Shown here: one piece after another, positions 32,995-47,696 of the stretch
Layout of the letters: every line of letters begins with the position of its first letter
Position numbering within the stretch: the first letter of the stretch is position 1
DNA from: Taxawa tesnikishii (nom. ined.)
Taxonomy: Eukaryota > Ascomycota > Dothideomycetes > Dothideales
Reading direction: 5' to 3'
Length of the DNA: 64,000 nt
Assembly (NCBI GenBank): GCA_030247885.1
Contig: JAPDRO010000029.1
Location: 1 to 64,000, forward strand
Translations under genes and position numbers: made by a program
Notes under the pieces: model-generated
Database searches by the model: none
The model's input: only the letters and a program-made list of their open reading frames with translations
What the model was told of the DNA's origin: nothing

Positions 32995-35900
32995 TCTAGT
33001 TGCTACGCGTCGTAGTACTAGAGGCTAACTAGGTATATAGCTTCGCTAGATACGTAGGCTTAGTTATTACGTTATTATAAGATAGCTAGGACGTAGGTCT
33101 TATAGCTAGATTGTTAGAAAAGATATAGATATTAGTAAACGAATAACCCCTTTAATAAAAGTATAATATCTCTACTTTTACTAAAGTATATTAAAGTAAG
33201 ATTTAAGATAATACTTAATAGAACTCTTTCCTACTATATATATAAACTTACTACGTATAATAAATAAAGCTTACTAATTCTTCGGTTTATTAACTAATTC
33301 TACTAGCTATATAAATTAGTACGGAATAAGATTTAAGCTATATATTTCTAAATTAATCTTTAATTATCTTAATAAGTTTTATTTTAATAAGTATACTAAT
33401 ATATAAATAGTTTTCCTTAACTTTAACTTAAGCTATTTTAGTACCTTTAAAGTACTTAAAGGTTCCTTTATAACTATAGGCTTTATAAGTACTTATTACT
33501 TTCTTAGTCTTTTTTAGCTTCTTATTTTAAATCTTTACTTTTAACTTAGCTTATTTTTAAGTCTTTTTAGTTACTTTCTTTACTTCTTTTTAAGTCTTCT
33601 TTAAAGTCTTAAAGGCCTTATAAGTAACTTAAGTTATAACTTTATTATTACGCTTCTTTTAAGCTTCTTATTTCTTTTTAACTTTCTTAATAGCTCTTTC
33701 TTAAGCCTTTTACTTTTTATTTCTTTTTCTTATTTCTTTTTTACTCCTTTTAGTCTTAAAGCTTAAGAATAGTTCTTACTTTATTAGGGCTAAAAAGAAT
33801 TACTTTAGAGCCTTTATTAACTTTAAACTATTTAATTAACTTCTTATTATACTTCCTTTTTTCTTCTTATACTTTAAAGTCTTATTACTTACGTTACGAA
33901 ATCCTAATAGGTAAATTAGCGCGTTATAATACTAATTTACTTTCTAGTACTTAATTTACTAATCCTTATATCTTAGATTTACGTATCGAATTTACGATAT
34001 ATACTTTAATTTATAGTATCTATAGTTCCTAGTATAACTATTAATATCGCTTATAATAATCCTAATAAGATACTTAATATAATCCTAAGGTATAAGTCTT
34101 TTAGTTTTATTAGGATTCCTAGTAGAGTTACGAGGTATAGACTTAGTAAGTATACTATTACTATAGTTACTACTAGATCTTTCGTACTATACGTATAAAT
34201 TAGTATAAGTATAAGAAATAATATAGTTATATTATATACTATTACGAAAATACTCTATTTACTTAAGTTTCTTACTAAGCTTATTTAGTTAAGTCCTTAC
34301 TTATATATTTATTATATTAAAAGTCTTCTTAATTACGCTTTATAACGCGCTATTAAGTAGTTTATCCTTTAAAATCCTTTTATCTTAACTAACTATAAGT
34401 ACTAATATCTCCTCGTTTTCTTCGCTATATATATTATAGTACTATATATATAAGCTACTTACGTTCTTAATTACGCGAGTAACCTTAGGCTTAATATTCT
34501 TTTAGAGCTTACTCGAAGACGTAACTTAGTAAAAGAATACTTTTTATTAATTTTATTTATCTTTACCTTAATAGCCTTTAATATAAATATAGTAAGGAAT
34601 AATAACTTACTACTTATAAGTATAGATAGTATATATAGACTAATATACTAGCGCTTAGGGCTCTTATTACTAGCGTTTATAATACTACTAACTTAAGTAG
34701 TAGCTATAAGGGGTAATAACTAAGAGGATATAATAGCTATAGTAAGCGATAATAATTATTAAACGTTTTTATTAATACCTTCGTTACTACCGCGGAGCTT
34801 TAAACTAGATATATTTATAATATGTTAAATTATATTAAAAAGAAATAAGGGTATAGTTTACCTTCTTTACTAAAGTCTAGTCTAGTAAAGTTATTACTAA
34901 AAGTATAGCGCTATTAAGGAGCGACGTATTACTTAATCTTATTATTAACTACGTTAAGCTATTTGCGCGCCTAATATATTATAATAGTAAGGATTTGCTC
35001 GCGGCGAAGAGGCCTATTCTTACGTTACTATATATCTTAGTATCTATTATATATACGCTATATAGTCTTACTACTTAGTATTTTCTACTTTAACTTATAT
35101 ATTATATTAGTCTCTAGTATACTAGTTATCTATAAGTTAATAATATACTCTATAATTACTACTAAATAGAATAGTATATATAGTATTATATCCTAGAAGA
35201 ATTTACTAGTATCTTCTTAGCTTATAAGGCTACGACGTTTATAGTAGACTTTACTTATAATCTTAATAAATATTTTACTTAGGAAACGTTTCGCCTATTT
35301 AGTTATTTAGTACTCGGCGTAATAATATTAGTATAAGTATTATAATAGTACCTCGTTACTATCTTAGTAAAGGAAAGCTTTTACCTTTCTTTCCTTATAT
35401 ACTTATTACTTAAGGTAATTAGTATTATAAGACGTATATCTACTAGTAGTATTTCGATTAATATAAGCGTTTATCTTTTTACGAGTAATAGTAGAGTAAT
35501 TATTACGAGCTATTCTTATAGATTTACGTATTTAAATTTACGTTAGTACTTCGAGGATAATTAAGAATATTATATACTCTAAAAACTATAGCCCTATATA
35601 AGGCGCGTAGTACTTTTATCTCTAGGTTAACTTCTTACTCGATAGACTAAACGTCTCTCTATATATTCTAAATAAGTTTATTTATCTAGTATTCGTTTTA
35701 AGATACTAGGTAAAATCTAGGGTATATTATCTCTTAAAAAGAAAGTATAACCTCTAAAGTAGAAATAAATATAATATAAAGTTTAACTACTTTATAAACT
35801 CGAAATATAGCTAGAAGTAATAGTAGCTTACCTCGACTAATAATCTATTTAAAGTCTTTTCTTCCTTAATAGAAGAGTATTAAAAGTTATATTATTTATA

Positions 35901-36315
35901 TTTCCTAGCGCTCCTTTAACTCTTAGTAACTTCGCTTAATATTATAAGATACTCGAACGGGACTTAAGTAGTTAGGATTATAAATAAACGTAGCTTTTAT
36001 TTAAACTAAGTCGTAATTAATACTATCTAATTCTTAGGATAACTTAGTAGTACTATAATATATAAGAGAAATTTAATAATATATACTAAAGATAAACGAC
36101 GTATTAAATAAATAGTTAGTAAAGTTTTACTAAGGTATTAAGATATAATATAATAAAACGAACGCGTTAATATAGTTAAGTTAAATAAAAAGAAGGAAAA
36201 AGTTTTATACGTATAAATACGTCTTAATACTTCCTTTAGTAATTTATAGTAGTTTAAACCGTTTACGTAACTCTTAATAACTATACTAATAGTAGCCTTA
36301 GTAGCTTCTTTAAGA

Positions 36316-36645
36316 CTTACTCTATTAGTAATCTTAGTAGTACTCCTAGTAGTAATCCTAGTAGTAATTTTAGTAGACTTTCTAGTAGCTTTCTAAGAAT
36401 TACCCTATTAGTAATCCTAGTAGTAATCCTAGTAGTACTCTTAATAGACTTTTTAGTAACTTTCTAAAAATCGCCCTATTAGTAATCCTAGTAGTAATCC
36501 TAGTAGTACTCTTAGTAGACTTTCTAGCGACTTTTTAAGAGTTACTCTATTAGTAATTTTAGTAGTAATCTTAGTAGTACTCCTAGTAGACTTTCTAGTA
36601 GCTTTTTAAGAGTCGCCTTATTAGTAATTTTAGTAGTTAGTATTA
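36316..36645 (+). repeat. 71-bp minisatellite with nested 12-bp repeats
   Basis: The marker (C/T)CTATTAGTAAT recurs at 36320, 36403, 36474, 36545 and 36616. The last three intervals are exactly 71 bp; the first is 83 bp, one 12-bp subunit longer. Within each unit AGTAGTAATCCT-like dodecamers repeat, followed by a TTAGTAGACTTTCTAG segment. Copies differ mainly by C/T, as expected if the array expanded before or during RIP. Confidence 0.9.
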
Positions 36646-38201
36646 ATAAAGTAATATTACCTTCTCGACTATTATTTAGTTATAATACTTATTTATATAG
36701 TAAAACTCGTATAATTACCTTAGTTAAGTTACTATAGCTATCGCTATTAAAGTAAGTATTATAGTAAGTATAAGCTAATATACCTTAAAATAAGTAGTTT
36801 AATAGACTATTTTATATAAAGAAACTATAAGTACTATATACTTTATAGTTATATTCGTAAGTACTACTACCTTAAAGGTAGTAAATAATTATAATAAAAG
36901 GTAGTTTAGGACTTATTTTCTATTAGTATTATATATCGAGGGTATACTTAAAACTTACTATACGAAACTTTAAGCTCTTTCCTTATAAATATCGAATTAA
37001 GATAAGTCTCTCCTAATTACCTTAATCGTTAATTATAATAGGCCTCTTATCTTCTTAATTTAATTTAATATAATTCGAGGCGCTATTTAACTCTTACTTT
37101 ATAGTTAGTAATTCGACTAAGCGTAATAGGAGTAAATCCTCTAGGACGTAATAATACCTTATTACTTTTACTCTAACTCTTATAATCTTATATATAAAGC
37201 TAATAGCCTTAAACGAATTACCCTTAAGCGTAACTTATATAGGCTCTATAGCTAAGATATAGTAGTATCTTCTCTTACTATTTCTACTCTTTATTTCTAT
37301 ACTTTTAGTTTTAGCTTTATTTCCGTCCTTATTACTAGCGCTACTAGTAGCTAGGCTAGTTATAGCGCGACTTATACTAGAAGTTAATTCGGCATTATTA
37401 TAAGTAACTTTACGCTCGTAATTATATTACTCAAAGTTTACGTTAATCTAGTATATTAGCTTCTAAAACGACTCTTTTCGTTATTTATTTATATAAATTA
37501 TATAGTATTATAGAATTAGTATATTATATTATATTACTTTAAGATTATAGTAAAGATCTTAACTTCGACGTAGTTTTATATTTCGATTATTATAAAACTC
37601 TTTCTAGTAAGATACGACGCTATAAAGATTTTCTTAATAAAAGTATAAAAGTCGTAGTATTTCTAGTCGCTTAACTATAGGTCCTATTTAATTATTTACG
37701 TAACTAATTAACTACTATTTTTACTAGTATTCTTTAACTTATAAGTTAAAGTTATAGTCGCATTAGGGGAGTATCTTTATAAGAGTATACGTAAGTATTA
37801 AGTAGAGGCTTAGTTAGTCTTCTTTAACTTATAAGGCCTTTAGAATTAGTCGTATACGCCGTCTAGCTACTACTTATATATTCCTCTCGTTTAAATAGTA
37901 AATATTCCTCGATGTCTTATTTATATTCTTTATACCTTTACGATCTAATTATCTTATTAGCTTTATAGAAGATAGTCCTTATAGGCTACGCTAGCGTATA
38001 TAGGAACTACTATTAGTATTTTACTTTAACCTTATTAATAGTATAAACTTAACTCTCTATTTACCTACGTAAAAAGGCCTCTCTTATTATATTAATTAGT
38101 AGTTTAATACTAGTAATTTCTATAAAGTAGTACTCTTCTCCTTTTTCTTTATTATATTATATATATAGTTAGGTAGTAAAGTAAGGTATAATTATAATAG
38201 A

Positions 38202-38405
38202 CCTTATTAATCTTTTCTTTATATCTTATATACTTATTTATTTATATCTCTTCCTTACTTTTATACTCTAATAGACTTCCTAGTAGGATTACTAGTAAGG
38301 CCTTATTAATCTTTCCTTTATATTTTATATACTCGTTTATTTATATCTCTTTTTTACCTTTATATTCTAATAGATATCTTAGTAGGATTACTAGTAGGGC
38401 TTACT
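38202..38405 (+). repeat. 99-bp direct repeat, two copies
   Basis: CCTTATTAATCTTT starts at 38202 and again at 38301, and the following ~90 bp match closely, through CTAGTAGGATTACTAGTA. Differences are mostly C/T. Probably an internal duplication within a dead element. Confidence 0.85.
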
Positions 38406-38773
38406 TATTCCCTTATTTATACTTTATAAACTTATTTCTTTACTTTTATTTTATACTTCCTTACTAATAAAGTCTTTTATCTAGTTACTACCTTTCTTCC
38501 CTCTAGTTATATTTATATACTTATCCTTTACTACTACTTATCTTATTTACTCTACTCCTTTATTACCTTAGTACTTAATAGTTACTACGTCTTACGCTAC
38601 GTTTTCTTAAGCCTTTCGGATTTATATTAGTATAAAGACTCTATTTATATTATACGTTACGCGTTAGTTAATAACGCTATCTTTAGTTACTATTATAATA
38701 TTACTCTCTCGTCCTTTTGCGCTCGTATAAGTCGTCTCTATATATATACTAATTACTTTATATTATTACCTTC

Positions 38774-38890
38774 TTATTATACGCGTTACTATCTTCTTAT
38801 TACGCGCGTTATTACCTTTTATAATACGCGCGTTATTATCTTCTTATTACGCGCGTTACTACTTTTATAATATACGTAATATAGACTTAT
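38774..38890 (+). repeat. ~23-bp tandem repeat with CGCG core
   Basis: Units starting at 38774, 38797, 38820, 38844 and (partial) 38867 share TTATTACGCGCGTTATTA. Survival of CGCG in otherwise C/G-poor DNA fits RIP sparing CpG. Confidence 0.85.
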
Positions 38891-41800
38891 ACCTTACTAT
38901 TAGTTCTTCTTTATTTCCTTATCTAATACTAAATTTAGTCGCTATCTTATATAGTTATTCTTATAGACTTTCTTTTACTAGTCCGAGGTATTTCTTCTTT
39001 CTTACTTACTTATATCGTATTTTAACTTATTATATAGAACGATTATTTATCTTAGTTATTATAGTAGACTATTAGAATTATGCTCTTTCTTTTACTAGTT
39101 CGAGGTATTTCTTCCTTTTACTTATATATATACTTATATTAGATTTTAACTTACTACGTAAAATAATTATTTTACTTTTGCGTTATTACTATAAGTATAC
39201 TTACTAATCCTACTATATCCTTTATATTACTACTTTTTAACTTAAATCCTTTAGTTAATTTTAATAAGTATAATTCCTCTATATAAATAAAGAACTTACT
39301 TTAGTATTTTCTTATAACTAAGGGCCTAAGTAAGTCTAAAAGAAGTACTATAAAGGGATTCGTATACGCTACTTTAAATGTAAATAAAGCTAACTAGTAA
39401 ATTCTTAAGGATATAGTTATAAGCTATTTAAGGAATTTTAAATACCTTCGCGAGGGCCTCCTAAAGATACTCGTAACTAAGCGCGAACGCTTTAGTATTT
39501 AGAATAACCTTCTTAATAGAGTAAAAGGCTAGGCTATTTAGGAATTACTTTAAAAGAAGTCTTAAGAGAAGTTACCTTAACCCTAGTACTACTTAGACTT
39601 ATTTTATAGGAGTAAAAACGACGCGAACCTTATTAAGATAGTTATATAGTATCTTCTTTAAATATACGTATAAGATATAAAGTACGAGAATAAAAGTAAT
39701 AGTAAGGGTAAATATAGCTAAGGTATTAAAAGTAAAAAAGAGTACGTTTAACGTTATAGTTAAGAGTACGTTTATTATTACGCTTAGAGCGCTTATAAAG
39801 TTAAATACGTAGTAGTATATATAGTACTATATTATCTACTAATATAACTAATAATCTCGACGATATAATTATTAGTAACTTAATATTAAAGAAGGATCTT
39901 AGTAATATACTTCTTATATTCGTTTAAGTTAACTCTATTTACTTTAATATAGATATACTTATTAGTCTATTTATAGCTATACCTTTACGCCTTAGTACTA
40001 TTTATAATACTAATAAGGGCGTATATAAGCTTAACCTTTTTATAAGTTAGCTTAGCGCTATTTTAAGAGCGTTTTATTACTAGTAGTCTAAGAGCTTATT
40101 GCTTACGTTTAGTAATAAGTAACGCGTAAATTTTAGTAGTTTAACTTAACTATCGATTTTAAAGTAGACGTAAACGAAGCTAAATTAGCTAACTTACTAT
40201 ATAATAGTATATTTTAAGAAGTATATTAAAATGCCCTAGTTAATATTAAATAGCTTTAGATATTTATTATACGTAATCTCGACTATATTTAACTAATTCC
40301 TAAGTCTAAGCTCTATAGATAGAAAGTTATCTTAAATAAGCGTACTTTAAAAAAGACGAATAAGTATACTTTAGAGAATATAAAGGTAGCGAAGTTATTC
40401 GCAAAGATTAAGCGTTAACTAGTACTATTACTACCTCTTATAAAGCTAACGCGTCGTTTTACTATTAAGTTTATAATAATAGAGAATAATAGTTTAATAT
40501 TAGAAAGTAATAATTTATTTAAGCTAGACGTTCTTTCTAGTTCGAAAAACTCTTATTAACTAAAAGATAACTACGTTACTATAGAGAGAGCTACTCTTAA
40601 AAGAAAATAAAAAGAGCTAGACGATAAGGTAAATAATAAAGCTTATAAGAAGGCTATATACTTAACTATAAAGTTTTTTAGTTAATTAAAAGTAATACTT
40701 ATAAACCTAGCTTCTCGGTAAAGTAAAAGTCGTCTATTACTCTCGATAGTAATTAGATAGTATATAAGTAGCTATCGAGTAGTAATATCGAGGACTTAAA
40801 CTCTATTAATAGAAATAATAAAAGTATAACTACTAATTTCTAGGCTCTAATATTAAGAAATTATAGTTTTAAGTATAGGGAACTTACTCTTTAGTAAGCT
40901 ACGTATTACTTCTTTAATAGCGATTCGAATAACTTTAACCTCGTATTTAGTATTTTCTATAAGAGTTAAAATAAGAAGAACTTCTTATTATCTTACTAGT
41001 TTTACTTTATAAGCTAGGCTTTAAAGGAAACACTTTCTAGTAGCCTCGTAGTTTATAATACTTATAATATAGGCCTTAGTAAGACTTATATTACTATCGC
41101 GTAGCTCTAGGTATTTATATAAATAGTAGAAAAGTTAAGACGTTCTCTAGACGCTAAAGTATACTTAGGCGACTACTTTAACTCTAAGATACTACTCGCC
41201 TTATACGACTAACTTAAAGACATTTAGCTACGACTCGAAGTAGGCCTAAGCCTAATAGTTATTATAAATAAGCTATTCTTAACGTAAATTAATAATATTC
41301 GTAAATTTGTTAAGAATAAGATTAAGATTATACTTACTAGTCTAGAGATAATAAAGAGAAACCGAGCCTTCTTTACTAAGGAGAAAACGTATTACTTTAT
41401 AAATACTATTATTTAACTTAGAAGTATATACTATCTAAGTTAAAAGTAACTAAAACTAAAGTATACGTAGTAGGAACTTAATATTCTTAAATTCTTTCTA
41501 GTTAGAAATTTACTTAAACGTAACCTTATTAAAGATAGTAAGGAAGATAATAAAGGAAATATAAATAGTATATAAAATAGCTCCTTACTATAGTTCGATA
41601 GCTATTTAAAATAAGTCGTACTTACAACCTTAAAGAAGCTTATAAGTAACATTTATCTTACTAACTATTACTTTAAAGATAAGAGATATAATAAGTAGTT
41701 TAGTAAAGTTACTTACGAAAATATAAGTAGTAAAAAGCGGAAGATAATAATACGTATTTTAGTATAAGAAAACCTTATTAATACCTCGTTTACGCGCGTA

Positions 41801-44639
41801 ATTATAAATAAGTTTTACGAATATATTAGTGTATTTAAGAGTATTTAGTTAAATCTAGGCTTACTTTCAAGTACTTTATAGTTTATATTTATTAGTAAAA
41901 CGCTATTTAATAAGGTTACTTTAATTATAGACTTATACTTCGCTTCTAAAGCCTAGTACTTTAACCTTAGAGATCCTAAAAGTATATTATTAGAAACTAG
42001 ACCTAGAGCTTTCTATATTAGGTAGCGAAAGTTATTAGCGATAAAACGAATCTTAGTAGTAAGTAATATAACCTAAATAAAATCGAGTTAAACGCTTAGG
42101 AGTAAAGTTAACTTACTTATATTAAATAGCGCTTATTAAGAGTTAACTTCCTATAACTTATAACTACTATTAATATAGTCGTAAAAGAGTAAAGTAAGGT
42201 TAGCGCCGCCTTACTTAGAAAGATAAGAGACGCTAGAGACGAGGGTAACGACGAGGAAGACTAAATAAATATTAGCGAACTTAATAAAGAAAGTCTCGAA
42301 TAAGTTTAAATTCTTAGTAAAGTACTATAAGCTAGGACTATTAAGTATAACGTTAACTATTAATAGCTTCTAAATATTAAGACTTACTTACGTAGAGAGA
42401 GTATAAGAGCTATATTAATACTACTATATCTAACGTATAACTATATAGTTAAGATTCTAGAGAGAGATAAATTATTTAATACTTACTTAGTAAAAGGTCC
42501 TTACTAATACGCTTAAGAAAGGTATAAAAAGTCTAGTTTTAGTATATATAACTTTATAACTACTTATTATCGTTTTCGCGTCCTTATAGTCTTACTTTAC
42601 CTTAAGAGACTCGAGGAAATCGATAAAGTTATATATATAGAATTAGTAGAGAGTATAATAGTTAAGATAGCGCCGACGCTTTTAAAGAATCCTTAAAGTA
42701 CTACTCTCTAGTAATATATAGTAAAGATTAACGCTACGCTTATAATATAGAAGCTCCGCAAAATCCTTAAGAAAGTATAAGCCTAAAATAACTTTACTAG
42801 CTAGTTCTTACGTAAGGTTATAATTAGTTCGTTCTTACCCTTTACTATTATTATAGTTAAGATATAAATAATATAGTTACTTAAATAAAAGGCTAATAAT
42901 AACGCTCCCGCCTAGGACTTCCTTAACTTTACTAATTTCTTAAAGGATATTAAGTTCGTTAATTCCTAGACTAGTAATAAGCTCTAGGTAATTAATAACT
43001 TTAAGGGTACTAGTAACAAAGAATATAAGGACGAGCCGGGAGCCTTATTAGCTATTATAAGCTAAATTAGTAGCGAAATAAATTTAGTTTTTAGTAACTA
43101 TATTATCCTACTAGACTCTAACTAGACTATATAGAATATATTATAACTTATTTATCGAGTAAGACGCGCTAAGATAACGTAGAAAGTAAAGATTATAAAG
43201 TACTATTATATTATTTATAACTTTAAGTAAATCCGAATTTAGGGATAAATAAATAATTATATTATAAGCGCTAATAAGCTTTACGCTAAACTAGCTATAT
43301 ATAGTATTAAGGAAGAGAAGCTTAAAAAGTATATAAATCGAGTAATTAATATTAGTAGTAATAAGGAAGGCGATAATAGTATATAAATAAAAGGTAGTAA
43401 TAATAGAAGACTAAAAAATTATACTTATATAAATCTAAAAGAAAAGAATATACGTAAATTATTATTCCTAAAAGTAAACTATTTACGTAAATAAGATAAA
43501 AATTAGTAAAGTACTTAAAATACTAAATCCTATTAGAATACTTAATAGAGTCGAGCGAATAGCTTAGTATACGTAATATACGAGGCAAAAACGCGAGAAC
43601 GTAAATACTTAATAGGGCCGTATTATATTCGTATCTTACGAAGTATAACTACTTTAATTCTTTACTATTATACTATTATTTAAATAATAGTACTATAATA
43701 TTAATATAAGTATACCCCTATATTAAAGACTAGGATTTAAGAGCGCCTCTAAGTTATTAAGGTATATTACTACTTATATTACTACTTAAAAACTAAAGAA
43801 CGCCTTATAAGTTAAAGAAGGTATATATATAGCTCGTAAAGATAGTAAATATACTAGAACTAATATATAATAGGCTATATATCTCCTTTCGTACTAGACG
43901 CCTTATATACTAATATAGCGTCTTAAAATCCTAATAGACTAAGTAGAGGCAATATTAACGCTATAATATACGAGGATACTATATACGACTCGATAAGTAA
44001 TAAATTACCTTGCGAAGGTATAAGAAAAGGTAATAGTAAATAAACGGAGGAAGATAAGAAGGTTAAAAAAGAGTCTAATAATAATAAAGAATATAACTTA
44101 GCTAAGGACTTTATGAACTAAATATAGATATTAAAGGCCCTCGACTTATAGCCTAGTAATAGTAGTAATAATAATAATAATATAACTCTTATTAACGAGT
44201 AAGAGAGGATAGTTAGTAAGGAAGCAAAAGATATATATAGTACTATATATAATATAAGTTTTAACTTAATTCGCCTAGGTAGTAAAAGACTATTATTATT
44301 AGCGTTAAGTAAGGTATATAATAGTTTTAAAGAAAAGACGGCTTTAAAAGTAGACTCTTATAAGACGTAGTACGTATAGTATAGAGATTAAATATTAACG
44401 TATAACTAATAATATCTAGTTATAATATATAGGATATAATTAATTTAACGCTACTTAGAAATTTCTAAGACTAGTTCGACTTTAACTTTACGTAATAAAT
44501 ATACTAAGAAAATATCTCTAAGAATAGTATTAACTACTTACTTAAGACCCTAGGACTAGAACCCCTACTATAGCGCCTTAGCTAAAAGTCGGCTAACTAG
44601 CTATAAATAAAGATAGAAAACATACTTATAGTAGCGAAT

Positions 44640-46500
44640 ATTAAGTAGTAGTATATAAAGGAAATATAAGTACTAAGTAAGAGTAACTTAACTAGATATA
44701 TAGCGTATAGTTTATAATATAAGGATTTAATATAAATAGTTAAATTCTTCCTAGACTATATCGACTTTTAATATAACTTCTACTATAAGCTATACTACGT
44801 ATAAATAGACGAAAACTATAACTATAGAAAGTATATTAATATACTATTTAGTAATTAATAGTAGGACATATAAAAACAAGTTAGCTTAACTATACTTAGA
44901 GCTACTATTATACTTATTATTATCGTAAGTAATAAGACTAAGTTAACGCTTTAATTAGGAAACTTATAAGTTTACGCTATATATATAATAGTTAGTAACT
45001 TTAATATAACAACGTAATATTTAAACGAATAGCTTAAGTCGATATTATTAGTATTACTACTAATAGTTAATAAAAGTAATATAAACTTAAAGAATAGGAT
45101 ATTCTATTAGTATTTAAAAGAAGTCTTTAAACTAGTCGTAAATACGTATAGATAAAAAGGAACTAAAATCTCTTACGCTAATAGCTAGATAAAGTAATAC
45201 TTCCTAATAATTACCGTAATTATAACTAATTATAAGGAGTAAGTTAAGCTAATAGGCGTACTTAGTAGTTAATACTATATAATATATAAGATCTATCTTA
45301 ATTTATAAGAGGATCTCGAACTCTTAGCGCCCTAGTAAACTAAAGTAAATTCTTAGAATTATATTAAACGTTAGTAACGAGCTATTTATATTTATATAAG
45401 TCGTAGTAGCTTCTTAAATATACTACTACTAGACGTTAGAGGAGAAGATAAGTAAGAGTCTAATAATATATTAAAAGACTTAGACTTAAAACTAGACTCG
45501 AATAAGAAACTATATAATATTAATTACTTTATATTTAATATACTAAGTATAGAGATTTATTAATTACTTATAGTCGACATTCTTTACTAGCTTTTAAAGG
45601 GCGTTATAATATACGTACTTACTTAGACTTAAGCGTTTATATTAAAGTATATAAAGAATAAGAAGGGTACTCGAATATATAAAGTAGTAAAAAAGGTAAA
45701 CGTAAGAAAGAAGCGCTAAAAGGCTACTAATTTTAAAGTAACTAAAGTTATTATCAAGAATATTATTAATAAGTAATTCGTAGCGATTTTGCCCTTTTCG
45801 ACGCTTCGTATTTTTAAGAAGCTATCTACTATTTCTTAATAAACTAGCGCCGAGTAAAAAAGTATCTTATAGTAGATTATATTAGTATTTATACTATTAC
45901 TTAAGGAAATCGGTACTATAGAAGCGAAAGAGATAATCTATTTTATACGTATAATAGTAGATTTTATTACTCTCGCGATATATAATAGTTATAATAAATA
46001 AACGTTACGTTACTTTAAACTTATACTATATAAGATAAATTAATATAAGGAAGTATTTCGAGTATATTATAACTTAAAAGTAAAAAAGACGAACGCTACT
46101 TTAACTTCTCTAAGTAGTATACCTTAACGTATTACGTTTAAATAATTCGCTTATATAACTACGCGCTTAATTAAGATATAAGCTATCTTAAATATAAGTA
46201 CTATACTTATATAAAGGAAGGCTTTCGATAAATAAATAGAAAAGATAAGTAGGAAGATTAGCTAATAGACTATTATTATTATAGCCTAAATATGCTCGTA
46301 TTATAAGACCTTCTTAATAGCTATAAATAGAAGTTTATAATAGAGACTAGAAAGTAAGTAAAAGAGCCTATATTACCTTTTAAGGCCTAGCCTATTATAA
46401 CTATATTTAGCCTTCTTAAACTATATCGTTAAGTTAAGAAGTATTTATAGTAACTAGTAAGTAAAGTAGTAGAGTACCTAGGTACTAAGGAGGGGTAATA
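44640..46500 (+). mobile_element. Plavaka-type transposase fossil
   Basis: RIP-decayed transposase, + strand, resembling the Plavaka group (CMC-like DNA transposons). Reading through mutated stops, 44925-45003 gives SNKTKLTL-x-L-GN-x-V-x-AIYIIVSNF, which fits the SDKTxLT...GNxxAYPVYLTIGNI signature. At 45576-45602 the codons read DIL-Y-stop-LLKG, fitting the family's DILHQLxKG motif, with the Q codon now TAG. About 250 codons of similar spacing lie between and after these. The element ends were not found. The 12-bp minisatellite at 47493 may be part of it. The identification rests on two motifs and their spacing. Confidence 0.6.
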
Positions 46501-47492
46501 TTTTCGTTAGGCGATAGCTATTTTCGTACGTAAGAGTAAACTAAAAGAGATAATAATCGCGCCTATAGGCCTAGCGTCTTAAGAAGTAACTAATAACTTA
46601 AATAAAATAAAGCTCGATAATATATAAGTAAATAACTATCTTATTTAGCTCTATTATTTTATTAAATATTAAAAGGAGACTAGTAATAACGCTAGCGATA
46701 GGGATATAATAAAGTAAAACTACGCGCGATATATTTATAACTAGTAAAAGTCTAGCTAGCCTAGATACGACTAGGTATAAGTATAAGAATATATAAACTT
46801 AGTATTAAATAACTATAATATAACTATACTTACGTTTTAGGGATACCTTCTAGTTTACCTTCGACTAATTATTACTATAAAGGATATTAGATCTACGCGT
46901 CGAAGCTACGAGGAAGCCTATATTAATAATAATAATACGGAGAATAGTAAGACTTTATACTATAGTAGTATATATATAAATATTTATATAGTAAAGAGAG
47001 TAAATAGTAAGGCGGATAATAATTACAAAATAACTATAATTAAGCCTTTAGTAGTATATCTAAGTCGAGGTACGCTATAAAGAAGAAGAATATATCCTTT
47101 AACTTAAGTTTACTATACTATTTATATAGTACTAATAGACGAGTATATCGAGCGAGCTAATAGAAATATATATATTAATAATACTACTAACTAGGCGACG
47201 TATAACTTTATTTATAATAAGAATTAAGAAGAAAGGGTAATTTGTATTATAACTAAGTCGAAGATCAAAAGGATAAGAAGTTTACGTAATAAGGAAATAG
47301 TAGTAATATAAGTAGTAAGAGAGAAAAGGAAAGGAGAAACGAAGGCGTAAAGGCTAAGTATATTTAAAATAGGGTTTAAGAAATTAAAAGAGTCGAAATA
47401 TTATAATATAGCAAGTAGAAAAAGAAGTACTAAGAATAAAGGAAGATATACGTAATAATAAAAGCGCCGTAAGTAATTAAGATAAATATAGG

Positions 47493-47696
47493 ATATTCTA
47501 TTAGATATTCTACTAGACGTCTTACTAGATATCTTATTAGATACTCTACTAGATATCTTACGTAATATCCTACGAAACATCCTACTAGACGTCCTACTAG
47601 ATATCCTACTAGATATCCTACTAGATATCCTACTAGATATCCTACTAGATATCCTACTAGATATCCTACTAGATATCCTACTAAATATCCTAGAAT
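47493..47696 (+). repeat. 12-bp minisatellite, 17 copies (ATATCCTACTAG)
   Basis: Seventeen head-to-tail dodecamers, the central eight or so identical. Edge copies vary (ACGTCCTACTAG, ACATCCTACTAG, ATATCTTATTAG), which suggests the consensus before RIP was ACGT/ACAT-CCTACTAG. The length is a multiple of three, so it could once have coded a 4-residue repeat. No spacers, so not a CRISPR array. Confidence 0.95.

Noticed and set aside
33400-33800. Lys-rich minus-strand coding fossil resembling the basic tail of a pogo transposase
   Set aside because: Lys-rich readings arise easily in RIP DNA (AAA/AAG codons), and I found no catalytic motif or inverted repeats to go with it.
47493-47696. Possible CRISPR array
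   Set aside because: Units are contiguous 12-mers with no spacers, in a eukaryotic chromosome; a minisatellite.
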